Translations under genes and position numbers: made by a program
Part shown: one piece after another, positions 1 through 15,000 of the stretch
Numbering within the stretch: the first letter of the stretch is position 1
How the letters are laid out: each line of letters starts with the position of its first letter
Assembly: GCA_029204225.1 (NCBI GenBank)
Contig: MU832647.1
Span: forward strand, 1 to 64,000
DNA: 64,000 nt
Source: Diphasiastrum complanatum
Taxonomy: Eukaryota > Streptophyta > Lycopodiopsida > Lycopodiales > Lycopodiaceae
Direction: 5' to 3'
Notes under the pieces: generated by a model
The model's database searches: none
What the model was told of the DNA's origin: nothing
Seen by the model: only the letters and a program-made list of their open reading frames with translations

Positions 1-3000
1 CCTGCATTGTGAATTTCCACCCTTGAGCTTGAAGTGCCTGACTTGACTGAAAAATCTGCTCCACGGACCTTGGTATGACACCTCTTTGGTCCAAGTTGTC
101 TGGATGCCCCAACATGGTATGTGTTTTGCCTGATCCTGTTTGACCATAAGCAAAAATGCAAACCTGCATCCCTCTCCCACTGTCAGTCCACCTTTACTGC
201 GAAAGGTTGCATTCAATAGCGGCTGAAAGCCAACTTCTATTGAAATCTTCAGTAATTAAGATACTTTGAAGTTGCAGTTTTCAAAGAGGTAATGACACAT
301 TGTATGCTATCACCAAGCTTCGTTCTTCACAAGTTGCTATAACAGCCTGAGGTAGAAACCTTAACTACTGATGCCAAAATTCTTAGACACTACTTGAAGT
401 TATTTTGATCCACTTCACCTACTTTCAGGTCGAGATCTTGGACATCGACTGGTGGATTTATAGCGATGACTAACAAAATAGGCGTTTATGCTATGAATTT
501 TTATGGCATTAAGCAATAACATCCTGATATCAGGTGCTCAAGAAGCTTGCTTGTATGCTTCAAAATGATTAATGAATGTCATAGAAGCGAAACAAACTCT
601 GAATATTTCCTAGCAATGGGGGACTGCTATATAGACATGCTATTCCACATTTTCTAATTAAATTCCTGCTTGGGTCGACAAATACTGCACCAGTCCTAGA
701 AAATGGTATTAACTCTTTCCCTGAGATCAACCATGAGTTGTTTAAGTAGGGGAAAAGCCCTTTTTGGGTGAATAACCTCATCTTTGTGATGTACTAGTTG
801 CCAAATGACGACATTTTCCAGAATGTAGCAGCCAAAAAACAGTTTTTAAAATAGCAGCAACTGATAGAGATGTTCCCAATTTAACTACAAGATTACAAAT
901 GTAAGACTGTTCGACTAGAGAAAAGTAGAGCAATAATTTGCTCACATCCACTAAACCCATGACAGAAGTGTGATTATCTGACCGTCTGAGAGGACTCAAG
1001 AATCAAAAAATCAGGACCCTAGTCTCAAATATCACTCATTTATCTTATCCAAGTACTCATATTACCAAAGTAAACAAGCTTCTCTTATTGGTATGACATT
1101 GATATAAGATTCTAAAAAGTGATTTAGTAGGACTACTAACAACATATTGACTCAACGAACATCAACAAGCCCAATAATGTAAAAGCGTACGTTACGCCCC
1201 CTACTCTGAAAAACATTTCAGTAAACATGTGCATATAAAAGACCATAAATTTGAAATCAATACCTTGGCCCTTGGTGTGCTATACAATGTAACTAATGTG
1301 AAAGCCACAAAACAAAAAAAATTGCCTACTGTGTCAATATCCCATAGATAAGCACAAAAATGCAAATCTTGAATGTGTGTTTGCCGCAAGAGTATAGATG
1401 TTGAGCTAAAAGCCAAAATATGAAACAAACAAACATTTAGACAAAACAGTCTCTACCAAAATGGACCAAAATGCCAAAAGGAAGATCTAATCACAAATGT
1501 TGCAAGAATCCAAGAGAGCAGCAACTAAAAGAGTCCTTAGACATCACCACAAACAAAAGCTACTCAAAGGGAGCATGCATGCCTTAGAAGCCGCATTAGG
1601 AGTTACATTAAAGACAACCAAGAATGCCAAATGTAGAAAGAGAAAAGAATCGGTGTGGTGGTATACAAAGATCCACGAATAAGAGTTGGCTCAGATGAAT
1701 TTTAGCTAGTCGGATGAAACAAGAATGCCTTATAGTAGGAATAGAAAATGGGCCAATACACCCATAATGTTAGAGTCAAGTTTGACTCCAGCATGACCTC
1801 GGCACGACTGCTACCAGTCACGGCTTGAGGCCAAGTATTGGCGAAGGGCGATAACCGGAGGGGACATTTGTCCCTGGCTAGGATCGGCGCATTATAAACA
1901 ATGACCCAATGTGACCGCCTGACAAGTTGTCAAAGACATGGTGAATTGTCAAGATCCTAGCCGTCAGTCACGAGATGCTACTCGACAAGTAGCCAAGGTG
2001 ACCAAGTGGGTCATAGGTCGTTGGCAAGGTATCTATGAGTCACTCAATATTTACAAGTCACAATGACATTCATGCAAAGTGGATTGTTGCAGTTGCTACG
2101 ATTGGAAGGTTCATTCTACACACCGGCCTTTTGGTTTCACGAGCTTGGAGAAAGAGGTTTGTAACAGTTGGAATCAAACCCACATTCTAGAGAGAATGTG
2201 GAAACAAGCCATTTCTTTTAATTTCTGGGAAAATTTGCGACAAGGAAAGATTGCAGGTGGATTGATACTATAAATCACTGAAATATGAGTGCATTAACAT
2301 GTTCTTTGGACAAGCATAGAGCAACAAAGCTGATACTTGCAAAAACGGCCAAAATTTCAAGTGTTGGGCAGGCACTTTTTTCAATAGAAAAACACTTGAA
2401 ACTTGGTTAGGCCATATAATTGGACCAGATTTTGGGGACATCTTTCTAACCCTAAAGCACTGCCTAGGAAGGGTCACAAAAATGTGCAAAGAATGATCAT
2501 TTTTTAGTAAAATCCAATTTTTGAGCGTTTTTTAGAGTTCAGAATTGAAGTTTCATAAATCTCGGGTTTCTTACTGACATTTGGAACGTATATTCCTTGG
2601 AGGTCAACCTACTATGGATAGAGACTCAGCAATTTTTTCGACCTGATTGCAAGTGATTTACATCTGAGTCAAGGCTGTTCTTTAACCTTTTTGTAGCTGG
2701 AAGAATAAAAAATTCTGGCAGCCCTAAGATTTTCTGGTTTCAAAAGCTGAATACTATTTTATCATCTTCGAATGCTCATCTACAGTGTGTACAACATGTA
2801 TCATCAAGGTCAAGGAGTAATCTATCTGTTCTCTCTCTTTATGAAAGAAAAACTTCTTTGTTTCGCTTGAAAGACAAGAACGAGAGATTTTTTCGTGTTT
2901 CCTCTCAATATTGTATCCATTATGGTAGACGACCACATTGATATCAATTACGGACTACAGGATACAAGCCTACTGGGCTACTCTGCATATATTCCGCAGG

Positions 3001-6000
3001 CCTCTTTACATTTACTGTTGATTATGTATATTTCTAGTTACGCATTTTATATTAGTCATGTACAGGCCCCAAAGCCTTTTTATATGCTCATGACCTGCAC
3101 TGGGTCCTTTTTTATGACATTGACTGGCCTTGGGCCCTTATTATATTGTTATATGTGGAGTGGGGGCCCGTAGGAGGGCGCACTATTTTCCCTCCACATT
3201 TTGCCTCCCTTTACTTTTGAATTCCTATTTTAGGGTTCATTGGTAGGGTATTTATAGGGGCATTTGTACACTCATTTTTCAAATTATTGATTGGTATTGC
3301 TTGGGCTCTTTGTGGGAGAACCTATTGTCTTGTCTATTGCTTGTAGGGCTTTAGTCTATTGCTGTCTTTTATGCTTCATTGATTCAACACCTGAGATTTT
3401 GATCATAACTTGGTATCAGAGCACTTTCCTGATTGCTGAATTTCGGATCTGATTTTTTGATTGGGTGCCCATTTTCCTTGCTGATTTTTCTCTCTTTGCT
3501 GAGGGCTTTTGTCTCTTTCTTCAGCAACATTCAGCACAGTTTGGAGGAGGACCAACTTCCATCAGAGCATTTTCCTTGGCGGAGCTTTAGCAGATAGTTA
3601 GCGGAAGTACTTCCGCTAAATTTGGCGGCTGGAAAAAAAAATTTGGACAAATAATTTCCGGTGCCCAAGTTCCAAATCCTTTTCCCTCTTTTTTTTTGAA
3701 TCCTCCATTTGATTCAAGGAGAGGATTCCCAGCCATCTTTTCAGCATTGATTGGAGGCTGTCCAGCGCCCTACTTCATCACATTTTTCAGCCATTGTTCC
3801 AGCAGAGTTTCAGCCATATTTCAATTTTGATTGGAGGCTGTCCATCGCCCTATTTCATCACGTTTTCCACAGATTTCCAGCCATATTTTCAGCATTGATT
3901 GGAGGCTGTCCAGCGCCCACTTTCATTCTCCTTGTGGTCACATTTTCCAACCAGCTCTTCGCACACACTTGGAGCTCTATCGAGAGGTATCTTTGCTGGT
4001 TTTTCTTGCTTTCCACACCTTTTCTTGACATTTGTCATTTCCTTTCTTGCTCTTAGTGTCGTTTGTGTACCTAAAACGTAATTGGGGTGACGACAAAAGT
4101 CCGCTCCCTCCGATAGTAAGCTTTTCTTACACTCTCTTCACTTCCTGCATTCCTTGACCATGGATACTTCCCCTACATCTTCTGAGCCTCGCATAATATC
4201 TTCCACTTACCTTGACGAAGTACGGCATGAATTCCGAGATCATCTTAGGGAAGCCATGAGTGATGTACGCACTGATTTACGCCAGGAGTTACGAGAGACG
4301 TTCACTGCTCTTTCTGCCCAGATTGCTACACTATCATTACAGTCCAGTGTTTCTCCACTATCTCCACTTGTTCTGCCACAACGTACATTTCCACCACCCG
4401 AGACTCCTTCATCTTTTGGTCCTTTGCCACGAGACTTTAAGGATAAGGTTCAGCTTACTGTGTATTCTGGGTCATCCGATGGGAATGAACTCGAGAATCG
4501 GTATTCTAAGCTTGAGACCTACTTCCTTATGTTTCCTAAGACTGACATTCAGCGGATACATTTGGCTGCTTTACATTTGGAGGGCCGTGCTGCTACTTGG
4601 TGGCGCATGTTTCGCCAAACGACTTCACACCCTGGCCTTGCTAGTTGGACAGAGTTTAAGACAGCACTCCGCCTAGCGATGATTGATCCTCAGTGGCTTA
4701 TTTGATAGCGCGACATCTTTCGCAGTTTATCTCACACTGGTGACTTGGCTGCTTATACGACACGGTTTACAGAGCTTTCCTATCTATTCCCAGATATTTC
4801 TACATTGGAGCTCATCTCTCGCTACGTTGCTGGTCGACGAGGCGCACTCAGGTATGATGTTTCTTCTTTTTTTCCACTCACTCTTTCTCACGCCAACTCC
4901 CTTGCTACCGCACTGCAGCACAAGTACTCTCCCATCTCTTCCTTTGTTTCTCATCCTCCTTTTCGTATGTCTATTGTTGAGCGCGAGGAAGTCCAACGTC
5001 AGGTGTCTGATTTATTACGTCAAGGCCTTATTGTTCCTAGCCACAATCCTTTTGGTGCTCCTGTTTTACTTGTTGATAAGAAGGATGGTACTAAACGTCT
5101 ATGTATTGATTATCGTGCTTTAAATAAACTTACTATCCGTAATCAGTACCCTATCCCTCATATGGATGACCTGTTTGACCAGTTAGGCCAAGCCAAGATC
5201 TTTTCTAAACTAGACCTCCGTTCCGGTTATCACCAGATTCATATGCATCCTCCTGATGAGCACAAGACAACTTTCCGTACCCACTTTGGTCTGTATGAGT
5301 TTCGTGTCCTTCCTTTTGGTGTTACCAATGGCCCGCCTACTTTTCAGAATGTCATGAATAACATCTTTCGTCCTCTGCTTGGAAAGTGTGTCATTGTTTA
5401 TTTTGACGATATCCTCATTTATAGCACCACTCTCTCTCTCTTCATGTTCAACACGTTCGATCTGTTTTTGTTTTGTTAGTTACTCATCATCTGTATGCTA
5501 AACGTTCTAAATGTTCTTTTGTTGTTGTACAAATCGAGTTTTTGGGCTTCTTTGTTACTAATGGTACTGTTCGTCTCGACCCTCGTAAGGTCCGTTCTAT
5601 TCTTTCATGGCATGTGCCTGCTGATGTTCATGATGTTCGTATGTTTCTTGGTCTTGCTATCCATCTTCGTAAACCAGTTGCTCATTTTGCCACTCTTGCA
5701 TCTCCTTTGCATGCTCTGTTGAAAAAGGAAACTTCGTTTGCTTGGACTCCCGCATGTCAGTCAGCTTTTGATACTTTGAAGGTTAAGCTTACCACTGCCC
5801 CTGTTTTATGTCTTCCAGATTTTTCCCAGCGTTTTGCTGTTGAGACTGATGCTAGTTCCACAAGATTAGGTGCTTTGTTACGTCAGCGTCAGTGTGTTAT
5901 TGCATATGAATCCCTTCGTCTTCGTTCGTATGAGCAACGCTATTCCACTCATGAAAAAGAGTTGCTTGCTATCATTTATGCTTTAAAGAAGTGGCGTCAT

Positions 6001-9000
6001 TATCTGTATCGTGTTTTTACTGATCACCAGTCACTTCGTTATTTGTATACACAAAAGGATCTTAGTGATCGTCAGTACCGTTGGCTTCAATTTTTATAGT
6101 CCTTTCATTTTGATATTCATTATAAGCCTGGTAAAAGTAACGTTGTTGCTGATGCTTTGTCTCGTTTACCTGCTCTTACTTACAGTCTTGTTACGTCTCC
6201 CCACTCTTGGTATGATGATCTTCCTCAGGCTTATGCCACATGTCCAGACTTTCATGATATTATGTCGTCTGCCTCTCGTCCTTCGTCTCACCCTCACCAG
6301 GTTTATTCCATTGTTAATCATCGTTTGTTTTACTATGGTTCGTTATGTATTCCCAGCACTCTCGACATACGTCCACAGCTCCTTCTTGATGCCCATTCCT
6401 CTCCTGTTGGTGGCCATTTTGGTTTTCAGAAGTCCTTGTTCCGTTTGAAAGAACATTTTTATTGGCCTTCCATGAAGCGTGAGCTTTCCCACCTTATTCA
6501 TACTTGTGATTTTTGCCTTCGTAACAAGTATTCCCGTGAAAAACTTGGCGGTCTCCTTCAAAGTTGGCCTATTCCTTCTTGCCAGTGGACTGATATATCT
6601 ATGGACTTCATTTTAGGTCTTCCCCGTACTCAGCGTGGTCATGACTCTTGTTTGGTGGTAGTTGATAGGTTTTCTAAACAACCTCATTTCATACCAGTCA
6701 GATGTACTATTACAGCAAAGCAGTGTGGTCGTATATTTATTTCTGAGATTTTCCACTTACATGGTCTCCCACGATCTATACTTACTGATCGGGATACCAA
6801 GTTTACATCAGGTTTTTGGACAGAGCTTATGCATATCTTGGATGTTAGGATACTTATGGGCACTGCTTCTCATTCTTCTGCGGATGGTCAGTCTGAGGTT
6901 ATTAACCGGGTATTGGAGGAATATTTACAACATTATGTTTCTCCTTCTGGTCGTGATTGGGATCAGCATTTATGTTTGGCTGAGTATAGTTATAACAGTT
7001 CTGTTAGTTCCAACACAGGTGTTTCTCCTTTCCTGCTTGCTCATGGATACTCACCAGTTCTACCCGGTATACCTGCTCCTCCAGATGATGCACCTGTTAC
7101 TATTTCATCTTATCTTTCGAGTGCTCGGGAGATTATTACTAGAGCTACTACTCATTTACATCATATTCAGCAGCGGTACAGGACCATTGTTGATCGTCAT
7201 CGACGCCATGTTGAGTTTACAGAGGGAGATACTGTTTTTCTCCGGTTACGCTTTGCTCGCCATCGTTTTGTACAGGGTCTTGCATCTACTGCCGCGCTAT
7301 TATGGGCCTTTTCAGATTCTTGAGCGCCTCAGTCCAGTTACATATCGTCTTGAGTTACCTGTTGCTACTCGAGCTTGTGATATCTTTCATGTCAGTTTAT
7401 TACGTGCTGCTATTGATGATGATGCTCCTCGAGATTCCTCATTTCCTACAAATCCAGAGCTTTTTCCATTCCTGCCAACTGCTATTTTACAGGTGCGCTT
7501 ATTGCATAGTCGTCGCCATCGGCAGGTTCAGTTTTTGGTCCAGTGGGATGGTCGTCCTATTGAGGAGGCTACTTGGGAGCCCATTGATGTTTTTTATCAT
7601 ACCCCTATCTTGGCTACTCAGGCTCGATCACTTGCAGCTACCATTGCTTCTCGGGATGCTCCGGCTTCTCTTGATGTTCCTTTCTCAAATGGGATATCTT
7701 GATGCAGTATTTTTCTCTGGCACTGGTTCTTATCTTATTTTGTCTACATTGGGGGCAATGTTCTTTATAGCCAGGGAGAGTTACGGACTATAGGATACAG
7801 GCCTACTGGGCTACTCTGCATATATTCCGCAGGCCTCTTTACATTTACTGTTGGTTATGTATATTTCTAGTTACGCATTTTATATTAGTCATGTACAGGC
7901 CCCAAAGCCTTTTTATATGCTTATAACCCGCACTGGGTCCTTTTTTATGACATTGACTGGCCTTGGGCCCTTATTATATGGTTATATGTGGAGTGGGGGC
8001 CGAAGTAGGAACAAGTCCTCTAACTGTTACTATATCCCAACTTTCTTTTTCTTCGAGAAGGCTATCCATGTTGAACTTCCAAACACTATAATTAACGCCA
8101 TCTAGCTTGCCAACTTCATTAGACAACCTTTAAAAAGGATAAGATATGAATAAATTCAAAAAAAATAAAAATAAACTAGGATTTGGACCCCACCTGAGAT
8201 ATTATGGAACTTGATGAATACCCCTCAGCTTCTAGCTTCGAATTTATCACACTATGGTTGTTCTAGCCCTTATCCAAGATCCACTTGGCACCTTCACAGG
8301 ATCTCCCTACCAAAAGGTATAATGTATGTTTTTGAGATCGATATGTTTGGTCAGCGCCCTAATTCCTCACAAGCTGCTCTTTAAAAGTTATAAAATTTTG
8401 CTTTGAACTCGCTTTGTTCGCCATGGCTGTCATCCTCACAATGATAGCTCTACATCAATACCAGCTGCAATCTATAAACATCCCTACTACTAGTAGGTCA
8501 TCCATTTTCAACTACGTGCCTTGGTTCTCTTATCGATGTTGATGCCTTTGGGAGGCATAGTTCCATCCATCAAGCATGATTCAATCGCAAATAGCCGATG
8601 AGTTCATAGTCCCGAGTTTTCAAACTGCAACTTTAGTTTACACATTTTGGCAACTTCTACAATTAATGCAATCCATAGTTCCCGAGAATGCAATGATTAA
8701 GTCTGATTTGAGTATTTCAAGCTAACATTTCTTGACATATGTACATGAAACGACAAGAATACAATCACTGTTGACATGTATATAGAATTAAGAAAGTTAC
8801 ATTATCATATGATTGCTTAATGGTGTTGTGCAAACTATAGGGGGAGTACTTGCAATGTTGCTTTTTGGAATATATATGCTACATAGATATGACACCTAAT
8901 GTCTGATAATGTGGCAATAGCTTGTAACTGAAGAACATCCAAACAAACTATAGTGATTCTAATGCTTGCAAACCGATAAACATTGAAGTGCTCAAAGCAC

Positions 9001-12000
9001 TGAAAGTCTTGACAGAAACTAGCACCAACAAAATTCATAGATGAGGACCATTTCAATGAGGCTATATACCTTATAACCATCTAAGGCACTTTGGACTAAC
9101 TGAGAAATCTCGATGAACACATCTTCTTGAGCAGCCTCGGGACCAAACACCTTGTCAAAAGTGAATGTATATTTTTGACCTGGAAATTTCAAAGTTGTAA
9201 AGCTTTCAATCCTTGTTAAGCTTGGGAAACTGTCTATTTACAGTAAACCAAAGTAGTCTACAGGTCATCAATAAAACTCATACCACCCTTTAAATTATTA
9301 AATTATTGTTGAAATCTTCCAGAACATTTATGGTAGCCAGATGTGGTTTACCAACCCTGTGGCTGAAAAAGTTCTATGGCATGGCCAACGAGCTCCCCAG
9401 AGTTAGGATATTGAACAACGGCAGAATCTCCTCCAGAGTCTTCCTCGTCAGGGAGTAGAGGCCTTACTCGACAAAAAACTCTTATATTTCCTTTCAGTTC
9501 CTGTTAGCATTCAAGCTAATTCAGACATTCAGGGCTTGTGACTGATTTGAGCATACAACTTGAAAACTGCTTCTATCAGTAGCTTGTGACATCAAAATGA
9601 TAGATAGAATTGTTAAAATATATGACGACAGAGAGATTGCACTGCTAATACGTCTGACAAATACAACTCAAATTAATGTGAGAAAAACTAGAAAGCCCAC
9701 ATGACTAAAGAAGTTCAAAATATGCACAAATTAGCCTGGAACGCACCTGAATGGTGTTATGTAGTTTGCGGCGCAGCAACTCGCCTTCATGGAGTTTTTG
9801 ATCTGCTTCAGCCAGCTGCTTCTGTAACTGTTCCAATTTTGATATGCTATCATGACCTTCCTTTCTCTGCCAAGCCAGTGAGGCTTCTGCCACCTGAAAG
9901 CAGCAAAAAATTTCTTTCATTCAACATGTCTGGTTTCATGTCTGGTTTGGAGCTTAACCCATTAGGATTCCCTAAAGAAACTTTTACAAGATCCATATGA
10001 CCACAGCATACAATTTCTGATTTCTAAAGCATAGTTGAGTAAACTTCTCAACTCAAATAATAATTTACTAGTTTTTAATCGCATCAGGCTTCACATAGAA
10101 ATTATCATATAGCAATTCTTCGAGATACCCCTTGATATGTACTGGCCAGTGGTTCATAAAAAATGGCAAGACGCAAAGCATTTACCAGTTAACATGAGGT
10201 AAGTACTTGAACACAATGAATGTGTAGAGCCTTACCATCAATTCTGCTAGTTGGACTTTGATAGTTTTGATGAATGTGCAATAGCAAAATGCAAAGTATT
10301 GCTGACACATCTTCATGTTTCTAAATGTAATATTGTGCCACGTATTCACTTATACATTATATTATCCAAACCTGAACTTTCAGGTAATTATCAAGCTGAT
10401 ACTGTATAAGGATGACACAGGTTGCAATCATAGAAAGCTTATTGGATTTGCAGTAATTTTTTTTTTTGCATGAGCAGTTTCAAAGTCATAGATCAGATGC
10501 CCTCTTAAAAATGCACAGAAAACCTACTGACCTCTAATCTTTTATTTGCAAGATCAAGTTGCTGCTTGACAAGTCTCAGTTGCTCGGTCTGTGTATGGTA
10601 CCTTTCCTGCACAGATTGAGTTGTAAGTTGTGCTGTCCATTGCAGCCGAGTATTGAAGGTAATCAGAAGTTTAAGAAAGATAGCATAACACACAGGCTGT
10701 TAGCATGACTGTGAAGTCCACAAACCTCCAAAGCAGCAGCCTGACTAGTGATAACTTCAATCTCTGCTGCGGATTTTCCAGTGAGCTCTCTAAATCTTGC
10801 ATTTTCTGTAGTCAAAGCCTGCAACTCAGCCTGAGCTTTTTCTTTCTCCTCTAATGCACGTTGAAGTTCCCCACGCAATCTTATAAGCTCCTCCTTTATG
10901 AAACTCCTTTGTGTTGTCTCAGCCAGCAACGAAGCCTGCATCCCAGGTCATAAATTCAAAGTTAGCTTCGAATCCCTCCTACCTCAGAGAGAAAAAGCTC
11001 TTGCCACAGGGAGTATCATTATAATGTAACTTGTAAATGCAAAAAGGAACTCTTTGCAGCCAATTTCAAACTCGCCAAAGCCACTTTTCTAGAATTTGGC
11101 GCAGGTGAAATTTTTCCCCTGCAAATTAAAACCTTAAGCTACATGCAAAAAATAACAAGAAAACTTTTCCGAGCATCAAGAGGAAAAACGGACCAGGATT
11201 CCAGTGCAAGAGTCCAAACTTTAGAAGTGTGCAAACAGACTAACAAGATCCTGATAAATATGAAAATTCATTGTAAGAATCTTGCCTTCACTGTATCAAG
11301 CTGGGTTTGAAGAGCAGAATTATTTCCACGGACAGTACCGAGAGTCTCTAGAATAGCAACTTTTTCCTTTTGGGTTCGGGAATTTTCTTCAATGGCTTGT
11401 GCAGCATCACTCTGTAACTTACTATTGTATTGTTGTAAGCTTGTATTGTACTCCTGTAATCGCCTATTTATATCTTGCAGCGTTTCCACCTGTGCAGACA
11501 ACAAGCTTTTTCCACTCCACTTAATCAAGTATTGAAACTCAATCTTGTATCTGATGTTACTTGCCTATACGGAATTTGATAATAGCCATTGATTTAGAAA
11601 TACACTTCCCTCTTGTCCCTTTTTTTGCTAAAGCAGGAATTGATCCTCACCCAGAAAAAATATAAACTATGTAAGCCCTCAAATACGCTAACTCCCATAT
11701 TTACAAAATACATATTACCCTTCGCGTTTACTAGCGTTATAATAACTGTAGACGCCTCTTGTCAAGCTCCGACCAAATGCAGCTGTCATATTGGAGACCC
11801 AAAGTCTCTCTGCTGATAAATTCACTCGTTGTCATCGTATATCCTAATACAATAATCTAGACTAAACAGGTAGTATACCTGCTGAATTGCACTAGAAGCC
11901 TCCTTCCGTAGCTTTTCAGTTTCCTCTAAAAGGTGCACACGCTCGTCTGCAGCTGCACGTAATGCTTCTGAATCTTTTTCATGTCTCAAAAGACCTTCCT

Positions 12001-15000
12001 GGACAAGATAGCAAAATATATTGGTATACAAACATGAACCATTATAGAACTTCTTTTGCAGTTTATAACACTCAACGTAAATTTTGAATTCAAAGATGGA
12101 TAGTAAAATGGCCAGCCTTTCAAATGAAAAATATGCCTAGCTTGTTAGCGTTGTAAGCTCCAAAGCATCATTGCATCTACAGGTACATATATGCGAACTT
12201 GCCTGTCTTGCTGCCTCACTCTTTGCAGAAATTTCTTCTAGAACAGAACACCTTTGGTTCACCTCTAATAGTCCAGCCTCCAGCTCATCCTGCTTGACCT
12301 TGAATTTTGTCTCTACAATGTCCACGCAGATTTGACATCATAACACTATGATGTGGATAATCTCATAGAATACATAGCTCTAGTTTGCTGAAATGAAGCT
12401 GAGGATAGGGATTTTAAAAAATAATTTCTTCAAATAGATATACATACTGTCCTCCAAGAAAAGTTAAATTCTTGTCTTCTTGGGTTTAATACTCAGATTA
12501 GTCACGTCAAGTTCTTTCTGATACTCTGATGCATATAACAAAAATATACGGTATACCAGTCTCTTTCCATATCTTCCTCTCTTCTTGCAGTTCAATCTGC
12601 TGCTGCTCCTTTTGTAAAATATAAGCACTTTCGACTTGCAGAAGCTGACGAATGCAGCTTCTCAACTTCTTGATATATTCCATCATCTGATCATTTCTTC
12701 CCTGTTCAGTCAAGATAATTTAGCAATAAGGACATTGACTGATTATACTTGTGCATACATTATTATCTAGCAAATGACAGTTGAGTTCTATGTATAAACG
12801 ATGCTCACATCAACAACCTCAATCTAGTCAGTTGTTTACATAACTGGCAGCATAACCTCAATCTAGTCAGGAATATTTTGAATCAGAGTTGGATGTTTTG
12901 ATGCAACAAATCGAATTTAAAAAAATCAACAAATATTAGTCCTAGCATCCTAAACAATATGTCACCTTCAAATCAAACTTTGCTTTTCCAGTCATCTTCA
13001 TGTTCAGCAAAGCCTCCACTTCTTCGCTTGCCATTCTAGTGCCTTCCCAATCCACTTGTCCCAAACATGATAAACTTGGTAGCAGCTCTCCAGTTGAGAA
13101 AGGTGGAGTAATTAATTCCTGCTGAGAGTTAACTGCTGAAAGAGCTTCACGACCAGAAATTTTCACATCTTGTGCACTGACACAAGGTGTGATTTTTTCT
13201 GCAAGCTTTCGCTTCTTAGTTCGTGGGTTCTCATTGTCATTCTCCTGCAATAGGTATTTGATTCGATAAGTCAATAACGTCATTGAGTAAAGCTTACAAA
13301 AAATTTACATGAACGATCATATCAACAAAAAGAGTTGAATACATATTACAACCATAGACACCCGTTCCGAACAATCTGCTTCGGTACATTTCGTTCCGTA
13401 CGTTCGGGACGGTTCTGTACGTACGGAACGAGCTACATTTTTTTTTTTGAGCCTGCTATGCACTCCTGCAGAAAACTCCTGAAAACGGATCTGCCTGTGA
13501 TCTCACCTCTCAGAACTTTCCTGTGAATTTTTTAATCTGTGAAATCCTACTCCTGTGGTCCCACAATTTCTAGGAATCATTTGCCTCGCTGATCTACGAA
13601 TGTGAAAAAAGATTCTGATCTGGCAATAATCTGCCAACCCATTAACTGCTGTCATGATTATGAATGTCACATTGGCGATTACTCTGAATGAGGAAATTTT
13701 TTCCTCATTGGAGAACCCCATTTCAACTGCAAACTTGTTGTGATCCCCAATTTCAATCACCTTGCAAGCCATTGCTTTTGTGTTCAGTTTCATTTATCAC
13801 TAACTTTTTTTTTTAATTTGGAAAAAAACAAAAGAAGTAATACATCTACATTCTGAAACAAAAAAAAAATGCAGTCACGTTCTGTTTCGAAATGCATTCA
13901 AAACGCACAAAATTGGGTCACGTTCTGTTTCGGAATGCATTCAAAACGCACAAAATTGGGTCACGTTCTGTTTCGGAATGCATTCAAAACGCCCATTCCG
14001 TACATGTTGCGAAACGGAATGGGCATCTATGAAATTTACAACATTTGTATAGAAGAAGAAAAGACAAGAAATTAGCCAGCCAGCATTCCTACTCTATGAA
14101 TCATAGCGACGGCATGTGTACTTTTTTACAATATACGCAAGGATCTGACGACTACTGCATGAACATCAATTAAGATCAGTATTGAAAAAATTGGATACTG
14201 ATGATGGACGTTAGATTTTCCTGACTGACAGCACTCAAAAGCATCTTTGTCATTTTTTGTTTACAAAACACCTCTCTGCATTAATCCTCACAGCAAAAGG
14301 TTGCTCATCATTTTGGAAAAACTGTCAGCTTGTTCTTGTGGATAGTAGAATGAGCAAATGAGATAACAGAAACTGCTCTGAAAGTAGATTCCCTAGAGGT
14401 AGAAGTCTATCCTCGTGAGCACGAGGCTTTTGATTGACAAAGCTTCAAGCTATTTAGGTAGGCAAATGTGCATTTTCTATACTAGAGCTTGCCCAAAACC
14501 TATATAACCCAATGAAACTTTGCTGCAAATTTTAGAATTAACTTATCGAGAAATTATTTTCATTCTTAGAGTCCCTTAAAGGTTATGAGCCTATCAAATA
14601 TTGAATGTTCATTTTTTATTTTCACATAAATTAATGACTACATATGTCTAGCTAAACGGTTTTATTTGTAGTTTTAAGAAAAAAAAAAACCAGGACCAAT
14701 CTAAACTCTGGTACTAGTCTCTAAAATGGCTCTAAATAAAGTTGTAACACGGTGCATACAATCATTTAGCCTCATGGAAAACCATTCCCATAATTATATT
14801 TTGACATCATCAATAATCTTGAACAAAAATCAAAGTGCCCTAGTCACAAAGTAGGATATTGGTTCTTGCATTAAGTACAGTGAGAATGTGACTATACGTG
14901 ATAATGGATAAAGCACTTTGGTGAAGTTATTATAAGGTTTTGTATTAGTATGAGCCTCCTCAAAATACAAGCAACAGAGTTTTGACCCACGAGTGTCAAA

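Larger units (their letters stand above)
2948..8001 (+). mobile_element. Ty3/gypsy chromovirus-type LTR retrotransposon, decayed, inside a kinesin intron
   Basis: Order on the plus strand: 5' LTR, primer-binding site, leader with tandem repeats, gag, RT, RNase H, integrase, chromodomain-like end, polypurine stretch, truncated 3' LTR. It lies antisense to the host gene. Frames are broken by tandem stops (about 4703), frameshifts (about 5430 and 7290) and a TAG (about 6098). Zinc knuckle and protease are missing through an internal deletion near 4920-4940. The chromodomain-like C-terminus places it among chromoviruses. The two LTR copies differ at about seven sites over 221 bp by eye, so it is not very recent. 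Confidence 0.93.

Noticed and set aside
4260-7793. Long hydrophobic Leu/Val-rich ORFs overlapping the gypsy element
   Set aside because: They are other-frame shadows of the gag and pol sequence.
13875-13990. Repeat array as a CRISPR
   Set aside because: It is a direct tandem without spacers, in a plant intron.
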